Source of the DNA: JBBIWA01 sp037439425
Lineage (GTDB): Bacteria; Acidobacteriota; Blastocatellia; RBC074
Direction: 5' to 3'
DNA: 64,000 nt
NCBI GenBank assembly: GCA_037439425.1
Contig: JBBIWA010000019.1
Location: forward strand, 1-64,000
The notes under the pieces are model-generated. The model was not told the DNA's origin and did no database searches. It saw only the letters and a list, made by a program, of their open reading frames with translations. Every line of letters starts with the position of its first letter. Position 1 is the stretch's first letter. Positions 25,328-34,543 of the stretch are shown one piece after another. The position numbers were made by a program, and so were the translations under genes.

Positions 25328-25343
25328 CGGAACACCGCTTGCA
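25327..25343 (+). promoter_or_regulatory. Sigma-54-like promoter of the flgB operon
   Basis: CGGAAC-accgc-TTGCA matches the -24/-12 layout: GG (25329-25330) and GC (25341-25342) are exactly 10 bp apart, and the -12 half TTGCA is intact. The -24 half is GGAAC rather than GGCAC. The expected start near 25354 is just before GGAGG and the flgB ATG at 25370. Sigma-54 control of early flagellar genes is common in other phyla. Confidence 0.45.
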
Positions 25344-25369
25344 CTACCTGGCGAGTGGAGGATTATGTT

Positions 25370-25795
25370 ATGGCCAATGATCTGCTAGGCGATGCCACAT
25401 CAGCTCTGCTCAACACACACAACACGACGATGAATCGCCGGATCGAGCTACTGGCCAGTAATCTCGCCAATGCAGATACACCAGGTTACAAAGCGATGGA
25501 CCTCAACTTCGCTCAATATCTCCAACACGTGGCCGGGGCCTGGCCTGCGCCGCCGGCGACCATTCTCGCAGTAACTCATCCCAGCCATTTCCCTGTTGGC
25601 TTCGAGTTACCCTCAACCGTTGCGCTGCGTCTGATCTATCCCGAAGGACTGGAAACAGGCAATGATGGTAATAACGTGGATGCTGATCAGGAGATGGCCA
25701 AACTAGCTGAGACTGGCCTGCGCTCGCTGGCAGGCACGCAATTGCTGCAAGCGCGCTTTCGCTTGCTGCGTGCGGCCATCAGAGAAGGAAGGTAG
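25370..25795 (+). CDS. flgB: Flagellar basal-body rod protein FlgB
   Basis: The 141-residue protein has the rod-protein N-terminal motif with LLASNLANADTPGYKA and a C-terminal heptad region ending in LLRAAIREGR. FlgB forms the proximal rod at the MS ring. I start it at ATG 25370, where GTGGAGG lies 8 nt upstream; an in-frame ATG 45 nt earlier overlaps the promoter. It opens the first flagellar operon and is followed by flgC and fliE, the usual order. Confidence 0.93.
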   Translation: MANDLLGDATSALLNTHNTTMNRRIELLASNLANADTPGYKAMDLNFAQYLQHVAGAWPAPPATILAVTHPSHFPVGFELPSTVALRLIYPEGLETGNDGNNVDADQEMAKLAETGLRSLAGTQLLQARFRLLRAAIREGR

Positions 25796-25859
25796 AAACC
25801 CGTGACGAGCAAGAAAAGTTTCCTCCTCTCACTCGCCACTGCCCACTTGTCACTGCATT

Positions 25860-26288
25860 ATGGGGATCTTCAACTCACTTTCGATAGCCTCTCAAGGTAT
25901 GACCGCGCAGCGGCAGCGGCTTGAGATTGCGACTAGCAATCTAGCCAATGCCAGCACGACGCGGACGCCGGAAGGCGGCCCCTACCGGCGCCAGGATGTA
26001 GTCTTCACCACCACGCAGATGAATCTCTCGCCCTTTGCCAGCGAGCTCGATCAAGCCAGCCGCGGCGTGATGGTGAGCGAGGTGGTGACTACTGAAAGCG
26101 CACCAGTGCGGGTCTACAATCCGCAACACCCCGATGCCGACGCCGAAGGATATGTCGCCATGCCCGATGTCAACCCAGCGGAAGAGACTGTCAATATCCT
26201 GTCAGCCGCGCGCTCGTTCGAATCCAACGCCACAGTCTTCAATCTGATCAAGGAACTGGCTCGTGCGGCGCTCAGGCTAGGAGAGTAA
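25860..26288 (+). CDS. flgC: Flagellar basal-body rod protein FlgC
   Basis: The 142-residue protein has the FlgC start (FNSLSIASQGMTAQRQRLEIATSNLANA) and the typical PDVN-x-AEE-x-VN-x-[LI]-x-AARSFE-x-N block near the C-terminus. FlgC is a proximal rod subunit exported by the flagellar type III system. The 64-bp gap from flgB contains a CACTCGCCACTGCCC-type tandem word, and there is no clear ribosome site. Confidence 0.94.
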   Translation: MGIFNSLSIASQGMTAQRQRLEIATSNLANASTTRTPEGGPYRRQDVVFTTTQMNLSPFASELDQASRGVMVSEVVTTESAPVRVYNPQHPDADAEGYVAMPDVNPAEETVNILSAARSFESNATVFNLIKELARAALRLGE

Positions 26289-26300
26289 CCGAGGATAAAG

Positions 26301-26606
26301 ATGGCTAACGTTAATCTGAACCCTATCGGCACCGCGCCCCAACTCGGCACCGATCGGCCCGAGGGACAGCGCATCATCATTGAAGGTGAAAGCTTCAGCG
26401 ACACATTGCGCCATGCGCTCAATGAGGTCAACCACGAGCAGCTCCAGGCGGAAGAGGCAATCCGGCAAATGGTGAGCGGCCAGGACGTTGATCTACATCA
26501 GGTGCTCTACAGTGTGCAACGCGCGGACCTGAGCTTCCAACTGGCGCTGCAGATCCGTAACAAATTCCTCCAGGCCTACGAAGAGATCATGAGAATGCAA
26601 GTGTGA
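26301..26606 (+). CDS. fliE: Flagellar hook-basal body protein FliE
   Basis: The 101-residue protein has the FliE C-terminal pattern AEEAIRQMVSGQDVDLHQVL and LSFQLALQIRNKFLQAYEEIMRMQV. FliE links the MS ring to the rod. GAGGATAAAG precedes the ATG, 12 nt after flgC. Length and order are normal. Confidence 0.94.
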   Translation: MANVNLNPIGTAPQLGTDRPEGQRIIIEGESFSDTLRHALNEVNHEQLQAEEAIRQMVSGQDVDLHQVLYSVQRADLSFQLALQIRNKFLQAYEEIMRMQV

Positions 26607-26631
26607 TTCCGTAGACTCAATTGCTGAGCCC

Positions 26632-28521
26632 ATGGCGAACTACCTGGATCAACTCAAACAAATGTTGGCCCGCCTGAGTGCGCGACAGCGGTGGGCGCTA
26701 GGCGGGATTGCGGCCATCACAGTTCTGGGGCTGGGCGCGATCATCTACTTCGCGAATGAAACTGAATACGGAGTCCTCTTTTCGGACTTGCGCCCGGAAG
26801 ACGCTTCACGGATCACCGAACGGCTGAAACAAGAGAAGGTGCCGTTCCAGCTGGTTTCGAGCGGAACCACGATTATGGTGCCTGTTGATAAGGTGAGTGA
26901 GCTGCGCTTGCAGATGGCGGGAGCCGGTCTGCTCGCAGGTGGACATATCGGCTTTGAGCTATTCGATAAATCGAGTTTCGGCGTCACTGATTTCACTGAA
27001 CAGATCAACTACAAGCGCGCACTGGAAGGCGAGCTAGCGCGCACCATCGAGGGAGTAAATGAAGTAGCACAGGCCCGCGTCCACATCACTTTACCGCGCG
27101 ACTCACTCTTCACCGAGCAAGCGGAACGTGCCAAAGCTTCCGTGGTGCTTCATCTCAAACCTGGACGCACACTCCCTCAATCAGCGGCCGACAGCATCTC
27201 GATGCTGCTCTCGAGCGCCGTGGAGGGGCTGGATCCGGCCAATGTAACAGTGCTCGATTCACAAGGTCAGATCCTCTCAGCCCGGCGTAAAGAAAGCGAA
27301 ACGGACGCCACGCTTTCACATTTCGCTCTCAAACAAAAGTTCGAACGCGATCTGGCACAGCGCATCACCTCATTGCTTGAACCAGTCGTCGGCGCAGGCA
27401 AAGTCCGCGCTGACGTCAGCGCGGTGATGGATTTCACGCGCAACGAGCAAACCGAAGAGAATTACGACCCGCAAAAGGTCGCGCTCCGCTCAAGACAGGT
27501 CAGTGAGGAAGGTAGCCAGACGCAGGGGGCAATAGCATCAGGGATTCCAGGAACGCGCTCGAACGCGCCGGTCCCATCTGCAGCCACTCCCACACCGGCA
27601 GGAACTGCCAGCCCGGCTGCAACCAGCAACACTCGCAATACCACCAGGTTCAGCGAAACCACTAACTACGAGGTCAGCAAACTCATCCGCCACACAATTG
27701 ACCATATCGGCACGATCAAACGCCTTTCTGTTTCCGTGCTGGTGGATAACAAAGTGCCGGAGAGTAACGGGCCAGCTCAGGCGGCACAGTCAGTGCCACG
27801 CTCGGCTGAGGAGATCAAACAGATTAGCGAGCTTGTCGCCGCAGCAGTAGGAGCCGATCCGCAGCGCGGTGATCAGGTCGTGGTGCATAACATCGCCTTC
27901 GGTGCCCCGGCGGAAACAACCTCGCTCTCTTTCTGGGAGCGCTACCGCGATCTGATCAAAACCGGGATCAAGTACGCCGCTATGGTGCTGGTGGCTTTGA
28001 TGATCATTCTTTTCGTGGTGCGACCGATGCGACAACTACTCGTCCTGACTCCGGAGACGAAGCAGTTGCCAGCGGCTGCAACGCCAATGCTTGAACCAGC
28101 AGCAATTGCGGAAGGTCAGGAAGTCGCAACCGCAGTCAAACAGCTTGGCGAAGCGCCTGAAAGCCTGCCTTCTCTGGAACAGGCATCGGCGGCTGCTATT
28201 GAGGCCACAGAATCCGCTCTCACAGCTCAGGAGAGGCTCTCGACGGAATCAATCGCAGCTGAGGCGCTCTCTGGAGGTCCACTGACCGATGCGCAGCCGC
28301 TTCCCACAGACGAGGACCCGCTTGAGCAACTCCGTCGCCTGGAAGCTGAGATCGAACGAGAGCTCAGTGCGGAGGCTGCGGCTGCCAGCGTGAACCGAAC
28401 CGTGGTCTTAAAGCGCCGCTTGATTGAGCAAATGAAGCGCGAGCCTGAAATTGTCGTTGAGACTCTTCGCGACTGGGTGCGCGAGTCGGATTTCAGAGTT
28501 CAGCCCTCGGTCGTCAGATGA
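26632..28521 (+). CDS. fliF: Flagellar MS-ring protein FliF
   Basis: The 629-residue protein has the first membrane helix at about 20-40, ring-building motifs (YGVLFSDL, INYKRALEGELARTI, ARVHITLPRDSLF), a Ser/Pro-rich loop at about 295-340 and a second helix near 450. The C-terminal tail is long and Glu/Ala-rich and ends KREPEIVVETLRDWVRES, the FliG-binding type of end. It forms the MS ring in the inner membrane. Normally fliG follows; here fliH does, 33 bp later. Confidence 0.95.
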   Translation: MANYLDQLKQMLARLSARQRWALGGIAAITVLGLGAIIYFANETEYGVLFSDLRPEDASRITERLKQEKVPFQLVSSGTTIMVPVDKVSELRLQMAGAGLLAGGHIGFELFDKSSFGVTDFTEQINYKRALEGELARTIEGVNEVAQARVHITLPRDSLFTEQAERAKASVVLHLKPGRTLPQSAADSISMLLSSAVEGLDPANVTVLDSQGQILSARRKESETDATLSHFALKQKFERDLAQRITSLLEPVVGAGKVRADVSAVMDFTRNEQTEENYDPQKVALRSRQVSEEGSQTQGAIASGIPGTRSNAPVPSAATPTPAGTASPAATSNTRNTTRFSETTNYEVSKLIRHTIDHIGTIKRLSVSVLVDNKVPESNGPAQAAQSVPRSAEEIKQISELVAAAVGADPQRGDQVVVHNIAFGAPAETTSLSFWERYRDLIKTGIKYAAMVLVALMIILFVVRPMRQLLVLTPETKQLPAAATPMLEPAAIAEGQEVATAVKQLGEAPESLPSLEQASAAAIEATESALTAQERLSTESIAAEALSGGPLTDAQPLPTDEDPLEQLRRLEAEIERELSAEAAAASVNRTVVLKRRLIEQMKREPEIVVETLRDWVRESDFRVQPSVVR

Positions 28522-28554
28522 AGTCCGAAGCCCCCATCCTTCTTTGAAAGAAGC

Positions 28555-29286
28555 ATGTCGCAAATCTTCAAAAACGGAGCGCTCCCGGCAGGACAAGTGA
28601 GGCCTTTGACTATCGCTGGAGAGGGGGCCGCGCTCGAGGCTGGAAATGATGAACTAGTCCAGCCAAACACCTTCGCCGAATCGCCGGCGGAATCAGCTGG
28701 CCCAGAAGAAATGCCACCTGAGCAGTCTGCCGCAACAGAGCTGGCTGAACTGCAGCGGCAGCTCGACGAAGCTAGAGCCGCGATTGTGGAGGCTGAATCT
28801 ATCGCTTATGAGCGCGGATTGGCCGAAGGGAAAAAGATGGCGGAAGAAACCTTCCAGGCGCGCCTGGAAGCGGAACTAGAGCCATTGCGCTGCCAGTTCG
28901 CACAGAGACTGGATGAGTTGGCTCGACTCCGCGACCAGCTCTTTCAGCAGTACGAGACGGAACTGATCCAGCTTGCCCTGGCCATTGCCCGGAAGATCGT
29001 CCAGCGCGAGGTGACAGTAGATCGCGAGATCGTGCTGGCGATTGCCAAAGTGGCGCTCTCGCGCTTAAGCGATCACACGGCGGCGAGAATTCACGTGCAT
29101 CCGTTCGATTACCAATATCTGGTCAACAACAAGAGTGCGTTTTTGACCGGCAAGCAAGGCGCCATTGACATCATCGAAGATCGCTCGATCACGCGCGGCG
29201 GCTGCTTGATCGAAACTGATGTCGGTGAGGTTGATGCGCGGATTGAAGAACAGTTCAAAGAGATTGACGCAGGATTCTTTGAATAG
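28555..29286 (+). CDS. fliH: Flagellar export ATPase regulator FliH
   Basis: The 243-residue protein has an acidic N-terminus, a Gln/Glu-rich coiled coil at about 55-140 and a C-terminal domain with QLALAIARKIVQREV and the family-typical DRSITRGGCLIETDVGEVDARIEEQF. FliH dimers bind FliI at the export gate. The start is preceded only by GAAAGAAGC. It follows fliF directly because fliG is missing from this cluster. Confidence 0.92.
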   Translation: MSQIFKNGALPAGQVRPLTIAGEGAALEAGNDELVQPNTFAESPAESAGPEEMPPEQSAATELAELQRQLDEARAAIVEAESIAYERGLAEGKKMAEETFQARLEAELEPLRCQFAQRLDELARLRDQLFQQYETELIQLALAIARKIVQREVTVDREIVLAIAKVALSRLSDHTAARIHVHPFDYQYLVNNKSAFLTGKQGAIDIIEDRSITRGGCLIETDVGEVDARIEEQFKEIDAGFFE

Positions 29287-29383
29287 AGGTCAGTTGGTCT
29301 TTGTCAGGCGTTTACTGGTAGTAGCAGACTGCCGGCCCGCGGCACTACCCAACGACCGGCGACTATCAACTGAAAACTAGTTT

Positions 29384-30691
29384 ATGGATTTTGCTTTCTA
29401 TCATCAACGACTCGCAGAGATTGACACGCTCAAATTAGCAGGGCGCGTCAAGAAGGCTGCTGGCCTGGTGATCGAATCACAAGGGCCGCCAGTGAGCGTG
29501 GGGGAGATGTGTTATATCGAAGGCGACGGCCAGCGAGAAGGGACTCCGGTCGAAGTCATCGGTTTCCGTGACGAGACTGTGCTCTCGATGCCGCTAGGAC
29601 AAATGCACGGGGTCAAACTGGGCGACCGCATCGTAACGCGCCGCAAACCAGCAGTGATCGGGGTGGGCGAAACATTGCTCGGTCGCGTCATTGATGCTCT
29701 GGGCAATCCGCTCGATGCATTGGGGCCGCTTCTGTCTCAGGAACGTTACCCACTCTATCGCGAGCCTGCCAACCCAATGCAGCGTGAACACATCCGCGAA
29801 CCGCTCTCGACCGGCGTGCGCGCGATTGATGGGCTGCTCACCTGCGGCAAAGGGCAACGCATCGGTTTGTTCGGCGGTTCGGGCGTCGGCAAAAGCACGC
29901 TGCTCGGCATGATGTCGCGCTACACGGCTTCGGATGTCAACGTGATCGCGCTCGTTGGTGAGCGCGGGCGTGAAGTGCGCGGCTTTATCGAACGAGAGCT
30001 GGGCACAGAAGGCTTGAAGCGTTCGGTGATCGTAGTCTCAACTTCGGATGACACACCACTACAGCGCATCCGCTGCGCGTTTGCAGCCACCGCTATCGCA
30101 GAATTCTTCAAAGATCGTGGCGCAGATGTGCTGTTGATTATGGATTCAGTGACCCGGTTTGCAATGGCGCAGCGCGAAGTGGGACTGGCAGCGGGTGAGC
30201 CGCCTTCAGCTAAAGGCTACACGCCTTCGGTCTTTGCTTTGCTGCCGCGCCTGCTCGAACGCGCAGGTAATTTTGTGGATGCTGGCAGTATCACCGGCTT
30301 CTACACGGTATTGGTCGAAGGCGATGATATGAACGAGCCAATAGCCGATGCAGTGCGTTCGATCCTCGATGGCCACATCGTGCTCTCGCGTGAGCTTGCC
30401 ACGCGCAACCATTATCCCTCTATTGATGTGCTCGCTAGCGCGAGCCGTCTCTTCACCGAAATCACGAGTGCCGATCACAGAAGAGCTGCCGGGCAGATGC
30501 GTGAACTGCTGGCGGCTTACGCCCGGGCCGAAGACCTAATCAATATTGGAGCTTATCAACCCGGCAGCAACCCGAAGATTGATCAGGCAGTGGCTAAGTA
30601 CGAGGCGATGTTGAATTACCTTCGCCAACCGAGCGAACAGAGGGCCAGCTTCCAGGAGAGCGTGGAGCAGTTGATGAGATTGTTCCCTTAG
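29384..30691 (+). CDS. fliI: Flagellum-specific export ATPase FliI
   Basis: The 435-residue protein is an F1-beta-like ATPase with Walker A GGSGVGKS (164-171), Walker B region VLLIMDSVTRFAMAQRE and the FliI block GEPPSAKGYTPSVFALLPRLLERAG. It energises unfolding and delivery of flagellar substrates. It starts 97 bp after fliH with no clear ribosome site; the gap contains a diverged tandem-word repeat. Confidence 0.96.
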   Translation: MDFAFYHQRLAEIDTLKLAGRVKKAAGLVIESQGPPVSVGEMCYIEGDGQREGTPVEVIGFRDETVLSMPLGQMHGVKLGDRIVTRRKPAVIGVGETLLGRVIDALGNPLDALGPLLSQERYPLYREPANPMQREHIREPLSTGVRAIDGLLTCGKGQRIGLFGGSGVGKSTLLGMMSRYTASDVNVIALVGERGREVRGFIERELGTEGLKRSVIVVSTSDDTPLQRIRCAFAATAIAEFFKDRGADVLLIMDSVTRFAMAQREVGLAAGEPPSAKGYTPSVFALLPRLLERAGNFVDAGSITGFYTVLVEGDDMNEPIADAVRSILDGHIVLSRELATRNHYPSIDVLASASRLFTEITSADHRRAAGQMRELLAAYARAEDLINIGAYQPGSNPKIDQAVAKYEAMLNYLRQPSEQRASFQESVEQLMRLFP

Positions 30692-30694
30692 CAG

Positions 30695-30797
30695 ATAGGA
30701 GTCAGCATTCAGTAGTAGTCAGTAGTCAGCATTCAGTAGAAACTACTCCTCTACTGACTACTGGCTACTGGCTACTGACTACTGACTACTGACTACT
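30695..30797. repeat. CAGTAGTCAG-family palindromic repeat
   Basis: Copies of AGTAGTCAGCATTCAGTAG on the left face CTACTGGCTACTGACTACTG words on the right, so the segment folds back on itself. The fliJ ATG follows immediately. The same family flanks the gene at 39037 and lies before fliR (39700-39775). Confidence 0.75.
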
Positions 30798-30798
30798 G

Positions 30799-31245
30799 AT
30801 GAAAAAATTTGTCTTCAAACTCGCTTCCGTGCGCCATCAGCGTGAAGTGGTGCGCGACCGGGAGCAACAACGATTGGCAGAGTTACTGGATGCGCTCGAC
30901 CGCGCGCGCCAGCAGTTGGATGCGCTGGAGCGCGAATTGGTCGAGACACAACAACGAACCATGGGAACCGGCGCGCCCATCGAGGCCAAAGAGCTGCGAT
31001 TGCGTGCGCAGTATCTAGAGCGACTTCGAGGGCGCATTCAGACCGCGCAAAACAGTATTGCCAGCCTAGAACGCGAGCTGGCTCAGCAACGGCAACGCGC
31101 GATCGAGGCCGAACAGAACTTAAAGATGCTTGACAAACTTGGAGAGCGCCAGCGCGCAGCGCATCAGCAGGCTGCTTGCCACGAGGCACAAATTGAAGCT
31201 GATGAGATGAGTCTTCTGCGCCTGGCGCGCTCACGACGCTCCTGA
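30799..31245 (+). CDS. fliJ: Flagellar export chaperone-like protein FliJ
   Basis: The 148-residue protein is almost entirely coiled coil (KFVFKLASVRHQREVVRDRE ... LERELAQQRQRAIEAEQ), the expected form of FliJ, which sits in the FliI ring like the F1 gamma subunit. It follows fliI, as usual. The start codon directly abuts a palindromic repeat and has no Shine-Dalgarno sequence. Confidence 0.88.
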   Translation: MKKFVFKLASVRHQREVVRDREQQRLAELLDALDRARQQLDALERELVETQQRTMGTGAPIEAKELRLRAQYLERLRGRIQTAQNSIASLERELAQQRQRAIEAEQNLKMLDKLGERQRAAHQQAACHEAQIEADEMSLLRLARSRRS

Positions 31246-31312
31246 GCTAAAGGCCGCTCCAGAACTCAGTCGCCAGATGAGGGCTGAGGGCTGAAATCTG
31301 AAGAGTTGCAGA

Positions 31313-32800
31313 ATGAACACCATAAACCAGATTTCGATCTCCACCGAGGCGGCGCCTGAAATGGCAGCCTCGGCCAAAACTATCACTCCGGACCAGCCAT
31401 TCATTCCGGCGCTGGCCGAGTTGCTGCTTCAAACATCAGTCGAAGTAGCCTCAAACCAGGCGGTGCCCGTCACCGCGGATGACGAGCCCCACCAAGTTCG
31501 GCGGCTTCAGGAGAGTGATAGCAGCGCCCAGCCGGCCAGTGAAGGGCAGCTTCCAGCCAGGCTCTCGGCCCTGTTCCTTCTCAACTTGCCGCTCTTACCA
31601 CCGGACAGGGCGATCGAAAGCAACTACTTGGGCCGCTCACTACGCCGCGAGGTACTTCCTGTGGTCGAAGACCAAACTACAGTCACAGCCCCTCGTGCAA
31701 CTCTTATTGAAAAGACGACAGGGAGTAGTAGCGAGCTGTCGAAGCTGGCGACACAGCCATCAGCAGCAACAGACTCCACAGCGCTAGCAAGTCTTAACGG
31801 GATAATGCCACCACCTCTGCCTCCGATCCAGCAGGTAGCCCAGCAGGTGGAACCGTCATCTCTCAATCCAGCCATTGAATCTGCCTTCATCGCTACCAGC
31901 GATCAAGCGGCCTCTAACAGCTCTGCTTCAGAGGTCGTTCAAGCCTTACTGGCTCTATCTCGTAACGATCAAACCTCAGCCGGCCCGCTGAGCTTGCCGG
32001 CGTCGGTTGCGCACCGTAATGCGGTAATGTTGATCAAACAGTATCTGGGCGAAACAGATCAGCCTGGTTCGATGAGTGAGGGGCAGAACCACTCCGCTCA
32101 AGGCTTGGGATTTGAAGCCGTCACGCAGAGAGCTGAGGCGGTTTTGAAGCTGGAGGCTATGCCGACCACTAAGTTGCTGAACCAGACTCAAGCGATGCCA
32201 GCAGCGTCATTCGACGTAGATGAGACGATGGCGCAAGGTCAGTCAGAAGGGGCTGCCTCTCACCGCAGCTCTCTCCCTCATCCGGCTCCCACGGAGTTAG
32301 AGGTGGGTTTGGAGCCGAGAGTTCCTGCGCACCGCTCAACCGGGGAAGGTTTTGCGACCGCGCTGCCACAAATTATCGAGCGGGTTCAGACGATGGCGCA
32401 GGCAGGAACGAGGCTGCTGCGCCTCAGCTTGCAGCCAGAGAGCCTCGGTCAGCTGGAGTTACGCCTCACGCTGGCTGGCTCCCGCTTGAGGGTGGAGATC
32501 AATGCTGCCGTCGCACACACGCGCGCAGAATTGCAACAGAGCACCGCGACGCTACGCGAAGCGCTAAACGAGAAAGGTTTTGAAGTGCAAGCTATCCAGA
32601 TTGGCAGCCTGGAGAGCCACTTTGATGCGGCGACCCAGTCATTTACCGGGTCAGCCGAAACGCGCTCAGCCTGGTGGGATGAAATCGCACATCGGCAAGC
32701 TACGCGCCATCGGGCGCTACCCAACATACCTGCCGAGCCCGAGACTGACTTGCCCTCACTCCCAGCGCAGCTAGCGCGCATACTCAGCTTGAGGATTTGA
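31313..32800 (+). CDS. fliK: Flagellar hook-length control protein FliK
   Basis: The 495-residue protein has a long low-complexity Ser/Ala/Pro-rich region to about 340 and a compact C-terminal FliK domain: LRLSLQPESLGQLELRLTLA near 365-385 and HTRAELQQSTATLREALNEKGFEV after it. FliK measures the hook and switches export specificity. It lies between fliJ and flgD, the usual place. Confidence 0.92.
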   Translation: MNTINQISISTEAAPEMAASAKTITPDQPFIPALAELLLQTSVEVASNQAVPVTADDEPHQVRRLQESDSSAQPASEGQLPARLSALFLLNLPLLPPDRAIESNYLGRSLRREVLPVVEDQTTVTAPRATLIEKTTGSSSELSKLATQPSAATDSTALASLNGIMPPPLPPIQQVAQQVEPSSLNPAIESAFIATSDQAASNSSASEVVQALLALSRNDQTSAGPLSLPASVAHRNAVMLIKQYLGETDQPGSMSEGQNHSAQGLGFEAVTQRAEAVLKLEAMPTTKLLNQTQAMPAASFDVDETMAQGQSEGAASHRSSLPHPAPTELEVGLEPRVPAHRSTGEGFATALPQIIERVQTMAQAGTRLLRLSLQPESLGQLELRLTLAGSRLRVEINAAVAHTRAELQQSTATLREALNEKGFEVQAIQIGSLESHFDAATQSFTGSAETRSAWWDEIAHRQATRHRALPNIPAEPETDLPSLPAQLARILSLRI

Positions 32801-32880
32801 AAGCGATCGATAACCCCGGCAATCAATGACGGGCCGCAGGAACGCGAAAGCGTCTAAGGTCCGAGAAAGGAGCTTAAATA

Positions 32881-33129
32881 ATGAACATCAATCAGGTAAC
32901 ACTTGGCAGTCTGATTCCGGATGCTGCTGCAACCAGAGGACGGCGCGAGCTGGACCAGAATGCTTTTCTGCAGTTGCTGGTCACGCAGTTAAAGCACCAG
33001 AATCCCGAAGCGCCACAGGACCCGGGAGCCTTTATTGCACAATTGGCACAGTTCAGCCAGCTTGATCAACTGATCGGCATCCGCCAATCGCTCAATGAGC
33101 TGGCAGCCAAACTCGAGTCGAAAGGCTAG
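32881..33129 (+). CDS. flgD: Short flagellar hook cap protein FlgD
   Basis: The 82-residue protein contains only the conserved N-terminal FlgD segment: LDQNAFLQLLVTQLKHQNP and FIAQLAQFSQLDQLIGIRQSL. Typical FlgD proteins are about 200 residues or more and carry C-terminal FlgD-Ig and Tudor-like domains; those are missing, and no further coding sequence follows in any frame. The gene has AAAGGAG and a normal stop. The hook cap may be minimal, or another gene may supply the missing part. Confidence 0.88.
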   Translation: MNINQVTLGSLIPDAAATRGRRELDQNAFLQLLVTQLKHQNPEAPQDPGAFIAQLAQFSQLDQLIGIRQSLNELAAKLESKG

Positions 33130-33145
33130 AGGAGAATTAATTGAA

Positions 33146-33179
33146 GACCTCAGAGACCATTTGAGGTCTGAAGTTTTAT
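33146..33179 (+). terminator. Hairpin with T-rich tail between flgD and flgE
   Basis: GACCTCA (33146-33152) pairs with TGAGGTC (33162-33168) and is followed by TGAAGTTTTATTTT. This could attenuate transcription ahead of the highly expressed hook gene, but the stem belongs to the dispersed GACCTCAG repeat family, so the role is uncertain. Confidence 0.35.
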
Positions 33180-33201
33180 TTTCTAGACCCAGGAGGTATC
33201 A

Positions 33202-34452
33202 ATGGGCGTCAATTTTTCTGCTTCACTCTTAGGCTTGCAGGCTAACTCGCAAGCGATCTCAGTTGCCGGCAATAATATTGCCAACAGCAATACGGTGGGC
33301 TACAAACACCAGACGGCAGTCTTCGCCGATGTCTTCAGCACCCGCATCGGTAACACCAACGGTGCGGGCAACTCCATGCAGATAGGCAATGGCGTCTCTC
33401 TGGCCGCTGTGCAAGGAATCTTCTCGCAGGGCAGCCTGATTGACTCTCCGGAGGGGACGCACGTTGCCATCCAGGGCACGGGCTTCTTCGTCCTCAACGA
33501 TCCTTCCTCAGGGCGCGCTTATACTCGGGCCGGAGCATTCACAGTCGATAAGGATGGCTATCTAGTCTCGCCGCAGGGCGCGCGAGTACAAGGCTACACA
33601 ACCATCGGACCTGACGGGAAGGTCGTCAATAATGGCGTCCTGAGCGACATTCGGTTACCGATAGGAGCCAGCTTGCCACCTGCGGCCACTTCTCAGGTCT
33701 CGCTGCGTGCCAACCTCGATTCAAGCGCGGCTGACGGCGAGGTCTTCAATACACAGTTGCGTATTTTCGACTCGCTCGGGGCCGAACATATTCTCAACTT
33801 TGCTTTCACCCGCAACACGGCTGGTGGCGGCTATGATCTGGTGGTGACTATGGATGACTCGCCCACTCCGCTGGCCAATTCGACTGGTGGCAATCCGATC
33901 CCGCTGGTCTTTGATGGGGCTGGGCAGCTCACCTCGCCCACCACACTAAGCCTGAACGCGCAGACGCTCCCGGGCGGTGCGACCATTCCGGCTATTGACG
34001 TTATCCTTAGGGACTCAACCGGATCTTATCTGACGGGCTATGCCGCGCCATCTAACGTGTCCAGCACGCGGCAGAATGGCTACGCAGCCAGCTCGCTCAT
34101 CAGCGGCTCCAGCATCACTATTGAGAGCAATGGTCTGATCATCGGACGCTTCAACAATGGTCAGACGCGAGAGTTCGGTCAGATCGTGCTCGCTGTCTTC
34201 GACAGTCCACAAGGGTTGCAGCGCGGCGGTGGCAGCCTCTTCTTCGAGACCATTGGTTCCGGACCAGCTTCTATCGGCATCGCCGGTACAGGTGGGCGGG
34301 GCCTGCTACAGGGCAACGCGCTTGAGCAATCGAACGTGGATCTGGCCACCGAATTCACCAACCTGATCATCGCCCAACGCGGTTTCCAGGCCAACGCGCG
34401 CGCCATTGCCAGCAGCAATCAAGTGCTGCAAGATATCCTCCAACTGATCTAA
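33202..34452 (+). CDS. flgE: Flagellar hook protein FlgE
   Basis: The 416-residue protein has the axial-protein N-terminus (ANSQAISVAGNNIANSNTVGYK), the hook-type central domains and a C-terminal LATEFTNLIIAQRGFQANARAI repeat helix. It builds the universal joint of the flagellum. A strong AGGAGG lies before the ATG. It follows the short flgD. Confidence 0.95.
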   Translation: MGVNFSASLLGLQANSQAISVAGNNIANSNTVGYKHQTAVFADVFSTRIGNTNGAGNSMQIGNGVSLAAVQGIFSQGSLIDSPEGTHVAIQGTGFFVLNDPSSGRAYTRAGAFTVDKDGYLVSPQGARVQGYTTIGPDGKVVNNGVLSDIRLPIGASLPPAATSQVSLRANLDSSAADGEVFNTQLRIFDSLGAEHILNFAFTRNTAGGGYDLVVTMDDSPTPLANSTGGNPIPLVFDGAGQLTSPTTLSLNAQTLPGGATIPAIDVILRDSTGSYLTGYAAPSNVSSTRQNGYAASSLISGSSITIESNGLIIGRFNNGQTREFGQIVLAVFDSPQGLQRGGGSLFFETIGSGPASIGIAGTGGRGLLQGNALEQSNVDLATEFTNLIIAQRGFQANARAIASSNQVLQDILQLI

Positions 34453-34483
34453 CTGCAACCCCGCACCAAAGGAAGGAAGAAAG

Positions 34484-34530
34484 CTTCAGAGCTCAGGCCT
34501 CAGACATCAGATGAGGTCTGAGCTCTGAAG
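34484..34530. repeat. Inverted repeat after flgE
   Basis: CTTCAGAGCTCAGGCC (34484-34499) and GGTCTGAGCTCTGAAG (34515-34530) form a 16-bp stem with one mismatch. It is a member of the dispersed CTCAG-type family. It may act as a terminator for the flgB-flgE part, though no U-tract follows. Confidence 0.6.
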
Positions 34531-34543
34531 TCTGGTTCTCGCC

